64,000 nt of DNA from Lethocerus indicus (lineage: Eukaryota > Arthropoda > Insecta > Hemiptera > Belostomatidae), in the NCBI GenBank assembly GCA_019843655.1, contig JACDQD010000003.1, positions 27,516,224 through 27,580,223 on the forward strand, in the 5' to 3' direction. A model generated the notes under the pieces. It was not told where the DNA came from. It searched no databases and worked only from the letters and a program-made list of their open reading frames with translations. Positions 45,133 through 58,678 of this stretch are shown here, piece after piece. The first letter of the stretch is position 1; each line of letters begins with the position of its first letter. The position numbers and the translations under genes are program-made.

Positions 45133-45399
45133 TCAAATCCTGGTTTCGGCACTGATAATTATAGTTCAAATTATCAATCAATCGCAACATTTCAGGAGCT
45201 GCCTTTCTTCTCCTTGAGAAGAGTTCCAAACCTTCTGATTCCGCACTGTAGACGCCCTCGCGTGACAAGCCTGTTCAAGCTTTGTCGCCGAGTACAGAGT
45301 AAGCTTGTCGTTCAGATTTCACCGACGCGGAGCGGAAATGAACGGGAGCTGATAGCGCGTTCAGACAGGAAAAAGTATTAATAGAAACTGCACATTTCA

Positions 45400-47130
45400 G
45401 CGGATGAAATCAACGATCGGACGGGCGACTGGCGTTTTCCGATTCGACGAACCCGCTTATCGGGACGAAGACTGAATGAAGTATACGCGGCGGTGACTCA
45501 GGGAGAACAATCCAGTCAATCGGTCGCACCCGAACGTCTTTCGGCGGTTCCCTTCTACAGGGAAGGGGAAATTTAATCGCGAAACCAAAGCTAAAGCGGG
45601 CCTTGGGCTGAAAATAAAGAGTGAGCAAGAACTCTTGTTGTCGGCCGAGATTATCTCGAGATAAGAGGAGTTCCTCCGGATCGCACTTATCTTCAGAAGA
45701 CCCCGTTAACTTGGACCCAGACGTTCCCGGACGGAGATCCCGGTTCTGGGAGGCTCTAAAATTAGTTTTCGTCCATAAAATCGGCCTCTCTCTATTTCAC
45801 TTTCCCTGTTTACGACCTACAAGACACATTAAGCGAAAGAGATTCTTGGGGTTTTCTTTCTAATAATTTAGACTAATATTTTAAGCGAAAATATAACCCT
45901 TGTTATCTTCTAGCTTGGATTTCATTAGAGACATTGTCCATAACTAAAGTTTGATCCCAATGAATGCAGATCCGAATTATTGTTCCAAGAAGAATCATTA
46001 TTTCCAGAAAAAAATACTTCTTTTGTTCATAAATGTAATAATTATATCGAGAAAAAATAGAATACCAGTCGAAATTAAAGTCAGTGCTTTTTTAAATCTG
46101 TCCGAAATGTACCACGTATAACGTTACGATATACAATCTTATATCTGAATTAAAGAAAAGTAACGGAGATTAAACATAGTAATTATTCAGGTAAAAACAC
46201 ATCTTGATTTCTCCCATTCCAATTATCAAAGAAGAGGAAACTCAATTAAATTATGCAACCTTATAATTTTGCCCGAGACAATAAATGAATAATATACATA
46301 ATTGTAGGTTCGAATGAAATCTGAATTCATCATTTTAATAAGTTGTTCTTTTTCTTGCAATTCTTTAGTTTGTTACCAACGCCAAAGCGTTTTGAAATTA
46401 CCAATAACATTGGATGTGTTTCCCATTTCAATTCTCCTGTATGTATAAAATACTGTTTGATTGTAGATAGTCTCCTCCGAAATAATTCTTAATTTTGCAC
46501 GATGTCTTAATTTCGGCATTCCCCCTTCTACTATTATACAGACAAGGTCAACTGCTCAATTAAAATTCTTTTAATCATTTCCACCTGATTTATTGCAGCT
46601 CATAAATCCCTGGTTCGAATTTCCATCACTCCATTTCTCCGCTTAATTATATGAATTGGGTAATAGCCATCAATTCGTTGTCCTTATTCTCTTTCACTTT
46701 TCCCAAATCTGCCTTACATTTTAATTCCACTTTAAATTAGCAGAATATAATCATTATATTATTATAAATATATTATTAATAATGTTAATTACAAAGATAT
46801 TGTATTATCCTACTTCAATTGAAAACAGGTGATCAAGGCCAAGCTTAGTTGGAAACCTAACCTAACGTGAGATAATTTGACCGAAGTTCGAAACCGGTTG
46901 AACTGTCAATTTTGACATACTTGTTCCTGTCTCAAGGGGGAAAAACGTGAGGGGACATGACTGTTAACCGGGAAGATAAAAACGGATGATAACATTTCAG
47001 CGTAGTTTATTATCTTTGTTTTCCTAAAGTAGTTTAGCATGCAAGTTAATTTCTGAAATGGTCGTAACAACGCAACAAAATTAATTTAACATAATCATTT
47101 AGGGCTCCTCGGGTGTTTTTACACCATAAA
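45400..47130. other. no gene recognised
   Basis: Mostly AT-rich with short frames. CGAAACCGGTTGAAC at about 46889-46903 may be a weak family A scrap. Confidence 0.4.
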
Positions 47131-47145
47131 TACATATGTTTTAGA

Positions 47146-47630
47146 TAAAGTTCGTTGGGTGCACTTGCACCGATTAACTAGATTACTAAAAATAAATTTT
47201 TTCGATAAATTTTGGATCAACAGGAAAACTTTTATGATCGTAAATACACAATACCAGATAGGTTTCCTGTCATATATTTGGAAGTCAGAACCTAGTAGTG
47301 ACCAGTCGTGTGAACAAATATATATTTGACCGGTAATCTGACAAAGACTTAAACCGATTAACAAAATCCCTCCCAACCCAAATAAGGCAAACAACATCCC
47401 CCATAAACACAATAACAAGACCCATATATATACACATGTACAAGTGACAGTGACAGTGCAGTTAGGATGCCCAAAAAACATCCAAAGTGCCAAAGTGACT
47501 AAGACCGCTGCTGAAGATGGCGAGCAGCCGAAACCGGTCTAGCAAAAGACCAAACCAGCGAGAGGAGACAGAAGCACGCAAAATCTACGGTATTCCAACC
47601 CCTCGCAGATCACAAAACAGGTGTTCTAAA
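47146..47630 (+). mobile_element. family A, most complete copy (about 485 bp)
   Basis: Runs from AAAGTTCGTTGGGTGCACTT to GTGTTCTAAA. The 5' 300 bp match the inverted copy at 18836-19135, and the 3' 190 bp match the copies ending at 19936 and 32612. No terminal inverted repeats, poly(A) tail or tRNA-like promoter seen. The ribozyme-like core (47507-47543) is followed by a GGTC...GACC hairpin and the conserved GAGAGGAGACAGAA stretch. On the - strand an open frame of 124 codons (47119-47493) is shared with the 18.8-kb copy, with a 3-bp indel. Short size, a hammerhead-like core and head-to-head copies fit a non-autonomous retroelement of the Penelope or retrozyme type; the class is inference. Confidence 0.8.
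47507..47543 (+). ncRNA. hammerhead-ribozyme-like motif with intact core (47.5 kb)
   Basis: GCTG (47507-47510), CTGAAGA (47511-47517), stem II GGC/GCC closing a GAGCA loop, GAAA (47530-47533), ACC/GGT as a minimal stem III, cleavage-site C at 47539 and TAGC (47540-47543). GCTG pairs with TAGC (three Watson-Crick pairs plus G-U), forming stem I. The three-bp stem III without a loop cannot fold in one molecule but could in a dimer, as reported for short-stem-III hammerheads of retroelements. One unpaired U follows CTGAAGA, a departure from the strict consensus. Confidence 0.5.
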
Positions 47631-47639
47631 CTACATGTG

Positions 47640-50600
47640 TTTTGTTATTTTGTTCTCTATTCTGGTTGGTATGTGTGAGAGTTCTACTGCCTGGCCATTC
47701 TAGTTCATCCACCTTTCGATCTGAAACCTCTGGTTCGTTTCGCCATGGAGGTGTCTCGTCGTTACCCGCCCGTCCGCCCAGTCTCGCCATCTCTCTTCCA
47801 TATCTTTATGACGTCTTCATCAATCCTTTTATTGGCATCCCCAATCAAGAACTGACGAAGCTATCTCCTGTAGCGGACGGGTCTATCTCCGTTGCTGTGA
47901 CGCCTAATACACTTACACCCCTCCCCCGGTCCGAAAAATTGGTTTCATTGATCACTCAATCTTTTGGTCGATCCAGGTCTACCGAGCGCATAACGAAATG
48001 AACATATAATCCCAGATTGGGTGGGAGCAAAATTTTTATAAAACTCCGACGGTCGAGACAATTGCAATGGGAGATTCCGCATTCCAGTGGGCGGTCGGAG
48101 CGTGAACGTATAATTGTCAATGCGTCGTGTCCCTTTTTTTCCCCTCCAGTTATCCAATAATCGATCTCACGCAACACGACGCGGGTGGAGATTTTCCTCC
48201 GGTGTGGCAATTCGCTGGCTTGTTGCGCAACCCAAGTCCCACTTATAACCTGCCGCCATAATACGAAGTATGTGCCCGTTCCTAGTGACGTCAAACCCAA
48301 AAGTATCGTACGCGATACCGCGTAGATGGATGTGGCCTGAAACTGGACAGAAGTTAGAAACTCCCGGTTATAATGGGGCAAACGGACAATCGGGGACCAA
48401 GGGCTAGATAACATCTTGAAGGTACCTTCTCAGAGCGGAATGCCCACCTGTCTCTGTATCATGTTCCGGATTGTAATTGCAATTATTCTCTCTCCGTCCG
48501 CAATAATAACTGTTTGCATTCTTCGTTACATATCAGCGTATTTCCGTTACATTCTTTTGCACCTATTTAATGAACGTATTTGAATGTACTGGCTGATGAA
48601 TGCAAATTCATTTCGCAATTGTATATTTCATCGAGACTATTTCTTAATACGTTACAGTCCTAGCATTGAATTTTGTTTTCGTGTTCTAAAGTCATATTAT
48701 TCATCCTATGCATTTGTATTCCTAAAACTAAGAACGCCAGGCATTAACTTGCAGTTGGAATCATGTCTTATAGTTAATGAAGGATTTGATTTATGAAGCT
48801 AGTGCACATAGATGCAACGTCTGACTTATACACGTTCCGCGCAAGTGACACTTCAATCCAGGAAGAGATTTTTAAATATTCTGCGAATTGTGCTATTCAC
48901 TCGCACAAATTGTTTTTAATTGCATACGTATTTGTACAGTTCACAGACGGTGCAAGGCACGTTACGGTCCGTGGAATCCGTAAGAATAAGAGTGACGTAC
49001 TCGTTGTACTATTGGGTGAAGATTTAGGAATGTACATTGTCATGCAAATTACAAATATAAAGCGAACTTTTATTAGTGGCGATTGTTCTGGCCGTTGGCC
49101 GCATTCGAGACGCGGTTTATTTTTTTTTTTAAGGTCAGTCGGAAACATCAAAAGTTTCACGATCATCGATAATGACGTTGTCCTGGAAAAACGTCAATTA
49201 ACCGTATTTTCCGGTGTTCTATTTTTAAAAAAGATTACACCATTCTGTTGCTTCTCTTGTTCATGTACCGACTGAAAAGTTGTAGTAGATTATCGAAAAG
49301 TGAATTGGAAGAAAATAAGAGGCGGGTGAATCAGGACAGAACACGCGTTGTGCTGGTCTCCAGCCAGGAGATTTTCAGTGCTTTTAATTGTCGCAGAATT
49401 AAAACAGTGACGATGGGTAGAAGGGTGAGAGGGGCGAGTGGGCGGAGATTGGAGCTTGGCTACACTTTTACCGGGGAGTGCGGCACTATTGTTTTGATAA
49501 TAACAATCAAACTTTCTCCGTTCTGTAATTGCCAGCGTTCTATAATAACCTAATAATTGCTCGCCTGCTCTTTAGCTGAAAGGGGCCCAAAAACATGGCG
49601 CCATAGAAAATATGCCTAAATTCCTTCCTTTCCTTGAACCGACATATTTAGGCCGGATGATATTTTTTAAAATTTATTAACCTCCTTCCATTTTGCTTGT
49701 AGTACACGGCAAAATTTGATGTATTTATTCGGGGGTGTGCGAGGAAACAATATTGACTGAGACAATAATTGAGCGAGAGTCCTGATTGTCATAAGTACCT
49801 AAGGACTATGAAAAGTCGTAATAAGTTTAGTTTAAGATTTATATGTAAATTTATACAGCGTAGAATATAAAAGGATATTGTTTATCTGTACAGTACTTTA
49901 ATTTTTCCATATAGGTATTCATAATTTTCCAAAAACATGCAATCATTTTACGACCGGATTACATTTGCATTCTGTTTCTACACACATATTGGATAACGAC
50001 TTATTTTCATAACTATAAAAATTACCATTTAAATTATATAATTATATAATAATAATTATTTATACATATATTCGCACAATTATCTTTACGACTAATAACG
50101 AGTACTACTTCCACACGTAGGTGTGGAAAGTCGATTAACATTAAAGCGTTAGTCCTTTATAATTGACTAACGGATCGAACATAACTTTCTTTTTATAGTA
50201 CTCTTTAACATCTGGTATATTTGAGATCCTTCGGGCAGCAACTAAGCTTCAATGAAATGTCATTTTCTACAAGAACCACCTATTTTTAGATGTTACATTA
50301 CATGCAACGGGTCTTATCGACATTCGAGGTCCATGATGAATTACAATGTATTCCTGATGCTCTTAAGATTCTATTTTTTAGTCTGTCTATTATCTGTTCA
50401 TTGAAAGTGAGTCTTCATTTGAACAAAAGAGCGACTTGTCCTGGTCCAGTGAATCGGAACGACCCTGTTGTTTAAGACTAACACGAACCCCCTGACCAAC
50501 GACCTCACGGACTACTCTAATCAGCACCGATGCTGAGACCTGCCCAAAAGCAACATGTTAAAACATGACACGATTTTAAATATTTTACTTAACTATCCAC

Positions 50601-53040
50601 CTCTAATGTGGTGGAATTGGTTCCACGATGTAATTTCCACGATGGAATAGAAACTGCAGACAAAATTTGAACTTGCGGGTACTTTCGAACGCTTCTTTCT
50701 GTGTACTCACTATTTGCCCGTGCCCAACGGTTCCAGGAATTAAATTGTCTCCCCTTGAACTTATTAATGTTTTACGGTCCTCGGCTATTAAGAGTGGCCT
50801 TCGCTTTCTACGTCAAGTGCAATAAAATTTGAAACGAAATATCCAATTCATTCGGGTGGTAATATATGATTTACTTTGTACTCTTTCTTAGTTGTTGGGG
50901 GCCGCTTCGATAGCCGTGCTTCACTTTGAGAAAGTCAATCTACTCTCTCTACGGTCATTATTGTCCCGGGTAAAAGTGAACGGCGTACTGCCGAACGCTT
51001 TTTTCACATTTAAGAGTGCCCAACCGGGCTACAACAATTAACACTTGACCGACGCAAAAACCTACTCGGGCAAATGCTTTAATCGCCAATGGAGTAATTT
51101 GATGCCAAGATTTAATGACCAATACGCATGTAACTGTAAAAGTGTTGGTTTTTAGTTGAATACCTTAAAACCGGTCCTTACGGTAATCTCCCACCGAACA
51201 TTTATATTCGTTTAATCGTATAATAAATTAACCGTACAACAATTTGTATTTTTAATATTTAAACTAAATTACAGATTTCATATTTATTTCGTGCCTCTTG
51301 CCGTAATGCGCGGGATCGGCGAATTCATCTGCAACAATTGCACTAAATCAGATCTTCACGGTTTAGTTAATGAGGAAAAAAATGATGTCTCAATATTTTT
51401 CACTTCTAATAATGTTGCGATTGAACAAATAAATTACGAAATAGATTTTCTATAGTGACACTTGTCATGGCCCTACCGATTGTAACATTTTCCCATCGAC
51501 CAAATGCCCCTCGCTCAAAAGTCGCTGCCCCAGCGCGAATCGTACGTCGATTATTTCATTGTCGCCAAAATTGCTTCCCACAAATTTGGAGACGTCACGT
51601 TTGACGGACGTTTCCTTTCTGGTTTCAACAAGAAATCTTCCCAGAAGAATTTACACCAGTAAACCTGCGCTCAGACAAAGGTGGCTACATGACATTTTTT
51701 AATGACTCGCCGCTATAATAAGAACAGCGATGATGATGACAACAGCAGCATAATTTCGACTACGAATCTAAAGCACAATTGTAATAAATCGAAAATGAGC
51801 TGGTTCAGCCGCACATTTACATTTTTATTATCTGTATTTATTTAGCACGCACATAAATATCTTTCGTGTTGTACGCTTGAGTTCGAGTAAACGAGTCTGT
51901 CGAGCGAAAACTTTTACACCTTGAATTACAACTTGCCCAATCAATTTATCAGAATCAATTGGAAAAAAAACTTAGTAGTGTTTTATATGTTAGAATAGTT
52001 ACCTCGTTGCGGGAAAGGAGGAACGAAAAAAGTTGGAACAGTTCAGGAAAGTACAATATTGCGACTGGCCGAAAAGCCGAAATACCAACAAATTCGACAG
52101 TTCAAATAACAAGGTCAATTGATTAGGAAATTGGGTGCGATAGCTAAATAACAGGAAATATTTAATTTGCTTTTTATTTAAAATAAATTGTACTATTAAT
52201 CATCATAATAAACTTTCTGTTCGATTGACTTTCTATACAATATTGATTAGAAGTCGGTGTTCATTCCTGAGTGTTGGCCATTTAACAGAGTTGTGCAATG
52301 GTAGCCACGAGCATTCGTAACCTGGTATTTATTCTTTATTACGCGTTATAAGTGAATGTAACGGATGTAAAGTTCGTATTCATAAAATGAAACAATTCGT
52401 CTCGTCCTGTGAAAGGGCGGCGTTTGGATGTGTGCTCTTCGCTGGGTCCGCTACCGGGATCGGATCCGGTTTCGCAACAGACTGTCGCATTAGCCCCGTT
52501 CCAAATGGTTTATTGTCTGTTTACATTTACCGCTCCAAAAAATCGCTCCGGGAGAAAGACGCGACCGAATTCTTCATACTGAAATTTCAGATTCCATTAA
52601 TACGACACCCGTGTGAGGTAACATAGAATTCGGACCCCAAGTAAGTTAATATTAACATTAGTCGTCGCGGAATATCCTCGTTCGTGTAGAATCCGGGTCA
52701 ATCCCTAATTAATGACTTATTAATAGATATGTCCCCTAACTTATAATAATAACTTAAACTCTGATATTATCGATGATTAGCAACAGTGTCCATAACTGTT
52801 TATTTTGCTTCTGGCTTTTACCAAATTGTTTATTGTGTATCTGTACTTTTCGGCTTTTTGGAAGAAATAGAACTATTCAAATAAACTCATTTCGGAACTG
52901 TAATTATCACTTATTTTCTCTCAAGCCACCAATTGTATATTAATGAATACTGCGGAATGAATACTACTGGTATTTTTAATGAGAGAACAAATTATATACA
53001 CACGCACGCAATTAATTTTATACGCGCGTTAAGAAATTAG
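47640..53040. other. 5.4 kb with no recognised gene
   Basis: Includes frames of 119 codons (47642-48001, +), 152 codons (47956-48414, -) and 160 codons (48793-49275, +). None shows a domain, a convincing composition or matching splice sites, and they overlap each other, so I regard them as chance. No repeats recognised. Confidence 0.4.
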
Positions 53041-53153
53041 TGTTTATATTAAGAGAGGGACGCTTTTAATTAATTCAGTGGAACTGTAAAACATATTACT
53101 TTTATCCAGACTGTTGTGAACTAATAAGGGCCAAGTTTCACTTTGTCGGCAGA

Positions 53154-53154
53154 A

Positions 53155-53194
<40 letters not shown>

Positions 53195-53195
53195 C
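53154..53195. repeat. compound (TG)n(TA)n microsatellite
   Basis: About 12 TG followed directly by about 9 TA dinucleotides. Confidence 0.95.
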
Positions 53196-53904
53196 ATAAT
53201 ACATTCTTTTCCCCACCTAAACACGACTCATTAGGGTAAACATAACCGTTGCAGAAGCCGTATTCAAACGCCATATCAGCGTATCCAACATTAGAACGTG
53301 TACGCGGCATATTGCGGCGCGTAATTCTCTGTTCTTGGCTTCTGATGAGTAACTGACGAATGCGTAGGAGAAAGGCGAGCTTACTATCGTTTGTTTGTTT
53401 ACATTCATGTCCTATGAATTGTTCAGAAGAATTTAAGAAGAAAACAATGAACAAAATGAAGTTGTCAAATTTAAGAATCTAACCTGGCAACGAACATTGC
53501 GAAATATCCAGTTACGTGTTTCGGCCCACATAATCAACCTTATCATGGACGGGAGGAGCGGACGTGGCAATCTTAATACTATGGTTTATCCGTCAGAGAG
53601 CCGATAACATCGGACCGAACCTAAGGAATTTTCTAATTAGAAATGGATCAGACGGATACAGGATCCCAACTTCCCTTATGAGCTTGCTTCAGAGAGGGCA
53701 TCATCCCAATGCGTAAAAAATCTCATATATGAACATTGATCTTCTCTCTCCACTAGCTGATTTTCTCTTGATATTTACATAAACATCACAGTTAATTTAG
53801 TTTTAAGACACAAGACAAGTTATTTTAATCCGATGTAAATTTTGTAAGTCCTCCAAAAACTGTACCTCTGTTCTATGCAATATCCACAATTAACGCAGGG
53901 ATTC

Positions 53905-54162
53905 AAAAATATAAATACTATTTGACAGCGGCACATGCTGACGCGACTGTTAGACAATGACTAACTAGTAGTGACGTGAAAAAGCGTGCACGATGTTTCG
54001 CGGGGGAAAGATAGATAAAGAGATGCAGACATGGACGGGCCAGAACCAGAGGTCAGCCCGCATAAATGCATTCTGTATTCATGAGTCACTTTCGTCCCAG
54101 ACTTACGAACCACTGCTCAGTCGTTTACTTGTGAGTAAATACGACGCATGCATTATCGATCC
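53905..54162 (+). mobile_element. dispersed repeat family B, copy 1
   Basis: About 258 bp matching the stretch at 59830-60086 along its whole length. The best-kept core is CCAGAACCAGAGGTCAGCCC through CATAAATGCATTCTGTAT to CCCAGACTTACGAACCACT. No tRNA-type A/B boxes, poly(A) tail or terminal inverted repeats recognised, so the class is open; a SINE or other short non-autonomous element is the simplest guess. Confidence 0.7.
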
Positions 54163-54199
54163 GATAAATAGTGACAACTCGGCCTTCAATACCATTCCT

Positions 54200-57100
54200 T
54201 GAAATATGCGGAATATGATTTGATGACTGCGCTTTTATTTAACGACGCAATCCTTTGGAAGTATTGGAATAATGACTAAACCCCTTTTTATGGAACCTAT
54301 GTCCATTAATAATTCAAGAATTGCTGTATATCTAGGTACATTTTGAGTAAGGCTTTTTAACACTTTTCAGGATTCATTATAATTATTTCCATGGCTTATT
54401 AAATTTGATTCCTTTGGTGTATATCATGGACCCATTAATCGCACTAAGCAATTGATTCCTGTACCTATTGTTCCTGTACAAGTGGCAAGGTCTGCACGTC
54501 TTCGCAACTCGAAGATTGGTAAGAAGTGAAAAAGGTGTAACTGAAATTTTTTTCACGTTCTCGCCTCCTGCCAGCGTGTATTCGGACTTTACCCGGCAAA
54601 TGCTAATTTGCCTGAAATTAGATTTCCATATCGTCGTTATTCAACTGGCGGAACTGAGGGCGCGCGCACGGCCACCATAATTCCCGTTGCATCCGACATC
54701 GGGGCATCATCATCCTTCGGCGGAGGAGTAATGGCCCCAGTTGAAGAATGCAAAGCTTTTTTCTACTTCTGGTCAGACCGTAGGTGATCATCGAGCCGTG
54801 CCCGGCTGGCTCTTAAACTGAATCTATGAATACGTTATGATTTACCTTTCTAAGCCGACTTCCTGTTTCCAGTCCGATTTAGAATAGCGCAATGAAGAAG
54901 AAGGAGGAGGGATTCACGAAGGAAGGAACTGCGGTCAGTAGACGTATCCTATGTTGGTAGCTATATAACTTATTTTCTGGTACTCACAAGGAAGGCTTTT
55001 ACAAGCTTGAAAAAATATAAAATAGGGATTCAAATAAGCCAAAAAGAATAAAATGAATAATAAATAATATATAATACGAGTGTTGAGTATCTTCAACACA
55101 AAATATATGCATTTTTATACTCATTCGAATTCATAAATTATTGTAATATTTAACTGATAACCGCATAGATTAACGTCCTTAAAATTCAAATGAACTTTCT
55201 TGTATTCAAGCATTCCTGTTGGTCGACTTGCCGGGAGAAAACCGAGACTGAATTTCATCTAAGCTCAGCCGACCATAAGTAAGCAAACGGATAAATCGTT
55301 TACGTTTTACAGGTCGGAAAGTTTGAAGAGTGATAATCATCGGCATTTATATTCTATTTATACAGAAACCAGTCATCGGATGAGTTCTCCCTCTGTGGAC
55401 GGAACATTAATCCCTGAAAGAATACAGCGATGAAAATTAATGTCATATAAATTCGTTCGTATAAATGTTTGGTAGCCATGAAGATATTCTGTGTACAATA
55501 ACAGACGTTCCTACCCATTCTATTCCAGTCTGGTATTTTATTTAAGCAGAAGAAACAGAAAAAACCCGTCACTTATTAGAAAATACATCTATAATCAAGT
55601 GGGTCCACCCCTTTTTGATGAGAAGGTTTAATCGGCCGACGAAATCCTACGCTGCATCACAACTAAAGGAGTCATATTGAGGATATAGAAAGTAGATGCA
55701 TGCCTATCTAGTAATGATAGTAAATATCTTAAACTGATTCAGGAGTTTTTGAAGATTATCAATAGTCAACTGCCAATCTTGTTTCACCGATTGGATCTGT
55801 AATTTCAGTTTCGTAGCAACCTTCGAACGACCATTACATCGATTCGGCTCATAAACGCATGTTTTATATAAGACTACGGAAAATCGAATTATGCCGTTAT
55901 ACCAAAAAACCGAGTATAAAATAATGAATCAATTCAGAAAGTGATACACTTTCTAATGCAATTATTAATCTAATTATTCCACGGTGAAGTCGACTGACTT
56001 CCTATCGTTAATTGTAATTGCTGTATTTCATAATGCGGTCATTTTGTACTGGCTCTCTTCTTTAGCTCTTCACCTTAATTTATAATGTGGGGAATCCTCA
56101 AAATTTTGAAATCTATTATAGCCCGATTTTAGTATTATTCTATTACGTGTAAGCAATGGGTAGTAAAGCGCCCTCTTGTGTTACATTGAATAAAATGCTA
56201 TAGACTGTATTACCACACTAATAAATTGAAATACAATAAAATAAAAATATTTTTGACAATAGGTGAAGCTTATGTTTCAAATCTTATTCAATTAGTATTT
56301 CAGTTATTAAATTAAATAATTAATTAAATATTATATATTAATTTCCTTTAGTTATGTTTCTTTTTTATTTATTCTGGGTGAGTAATGAAACTACAAACGG
56401 GGAAGACCTGTTTGCTATTGCCATCTAGCGGCAAACGTTTAACTTACTTCAACATATTCCTCGTAAAGCCGTGTTTAAATATTATGAAAACTGAAGCCAC
56501 ATAATTAGAAAAGAATATAAAATTATAAAAAATCGGAACAAGGTAATAAAGACTTCATTCATTCATCGTTATGAACATTGAAACATAAAATAAATTAACG
56601 AATCACCTTACAAATACCTGTCACTATATCCTGTTCTTTTTTTTCTAGGTCTATAATAATTTAAATTTTCCACATTCATTATTTAACTCTGTAATAACGA
56701 CATGCAGTCTGCGATTATGACGTCTCTTTCTTAGACTTAATTAACTTGGATACCAGACACATGTCTATATCCATACAATAAAAAATGTCAAGCAGAGATA
56801 TATTTCTGCTCCATGTCCCTCTAAATATATCAATCTTGCTGTACTCAAATTAAACGTGGAAAATCGTCCTGTTATTAGTGTTTACTTCTTTCTAACTAGC
56901 ATAATAAAAAAAATCACAATTTTTGTTATAAATCTACTCTTTCCTGTGAAGAGCTATGCATTCAGCTTCTTTAACCCTTTTTTATGGCTAAGATCTATAC
57001 ATTTTTTTTCTATTTTCAACTTATAATTAATTTATAAAATTATAATTAGTTCATAAATGCTATTAATTATTTGACAGTTGGTCAATAAACTGTCTCTTAC

Positions 57101-57460
57101 AGATATATGACTTTACCAAGAGGCGTAGTCTGTTATTCTCTGTAAGTTCATTACTGTACAGTTATGCAAATTACCCCCAGGGGATGAAACTTTTAGGTTT
57201 CAAAATGGCCCATGTTATTCCTGGAAGACTAACTTTCACAGTGAGTGAATGATTTCGGAAGTTCCTCCACGCCAATTCAAACTATGAAAGGCAAACTAAC
57301 AACACTTCCTAAATTAAATATTAACAATAATAATGATTTGATTGCCTTTCAATTTTTAAAGGGTCATTTTTAACACCGATATCTAGATTGAAAACGAGTC
57401 GCGTATGTAATTTAAGATATTATTCGGTAACTTTCATTCATATCGGCCAGACGAATGAGC
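54200..57460. other. no gene recognised
   Basis: AT-rich sequence with short broken frames and no repeat structure that I could see. Confidence 0.4.
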
Positions 57461-57469
57461 AGAAAACCG

Positions 57470-57535
57470 AAAATAGTGGGAAACCGAAACCGGTCTAGCA
57501 TAGAACCAAGAAACCAAAAACAAGAGAGCACGAGT
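57470..57535 (+). repeat. degraded family A core fragment
   Basis: CCGAAACCGGTCTAGCATAG at 57484 matches the GAAA-ACCGGTC-TAGC half of the ribozyme-like core exactly, followed by a decayed hairpin partner (GAACC) and an ACAAGAGAGCAC tail. Upstream, where CTGAAGA should stand, only GACGAATGAGC remains. Confidence 0.5.
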
Positions 57536-58627
57536 GATGATATTTAATGTACCACTATTGTGAATGGAATTTCTTTACATGACTACTTTGTGGGTCCGTG
57601 GTCTAAATTTTTTTTTGATAATTGGCGGTGAAGGATTATTTGGGATATTGGCCCAAGGCCAGAAACAGGTGGCTAGGTGACATCTTGTTATGGATTATTT
57701 TGTAACTAGGTTCTAATCAAAACCGCCGTGTCGCTACTGCTAGTTGTAACGAGATTAGCCTGTGCAGAGTGCTCATTTCCTTGATTATCCGCTATTGAAC
57801 ACCACCCGTTAGTTACTCTCAAACATTAAAGAAAATATATAGAAATCGAAATATTCAAATATAGTTTACCAATACTAGATTGGAACTTTGACGGGTCGAT
57901 GTTTAGAACAACGTCAATTCGTTGAAATTAAAAACGTTGGCTTAAGTCAATCACCACCGCTTTTAAAGCGACTTGTGATGTTTGGAGACATGAAATTGAC
58001 ATGCTCATTGACATGGTTGGAATATATATCAGCTATCATCAGATATTTCGAACTAATCCGCCGATTAATATATAGGAGTAACTTTCAGTTCTTGGCGTGA
58101 AATAATTGCGTTTTCCAAATGGGGAAACTGAACACCCAGCCAAGAATCAATACAGATGTTCTTGACTTGGGTGAATATTATAGTGCGAAAATAATTGACA
58201 TAATAATACAATGTTGCAGAAAGTTCTACAACAGTTCTGAGTGGGTGTGTGTGGGTGAGCATTGTCGCTCATTGTCGTTATCAGGCCAACACGATACCCC
58301 TCCCACACCCCTCCACCAACCCCCTACAACACCGGTCCTTCATCCCTTCGCCTCAATTACTCACGCCTAACCCAATTATATACGGTCATTGTCCTTGTTC
58401 ATACACAAACACACACAATATACAACATATACAAACACAGGATGCCAGGAAATTAAATCTCAGGAGTTAGTACTATTAATCGGCAATAAAGACTTACAGC
58501 GGATCGAAAAGCATAGAGAAAAAGTAATTGTGAGATATGCCCAGTTTTGCGTCGTTTCTCCTATTAATACGTCAGCTAATAATTAATAATCTTCTAGTGA
58601 ATTACGCAAATGTCTAGAGGCTATTTT

Positions 58628-58678
58628 CGAGAAGCCGTCACCGGTCTACCTTAAGACTAAATGGGCGAGTGGTGAAGG
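58628..58678 (+). repeat. degraded family A core fragment
   Basis: AGCCGTCACCGGTCTACCTTAAGACTAAATGGGCGAGTGG keeps ACCGGTCT (58640-58647) and the GCGAGTGG tail, and is closer to the 13.9-kb fragment than to the good copies. That hints at an older subfamily. Confidence 0.4.

Noticed and set aside
47642..49275. Frames of 119 (+), 152 (-) and 160 (+) codons
   Set aside because: Two of them overlap on opposite strands, and none shows a domain, convincing composition or splice signals; expected by chance in this GC range.
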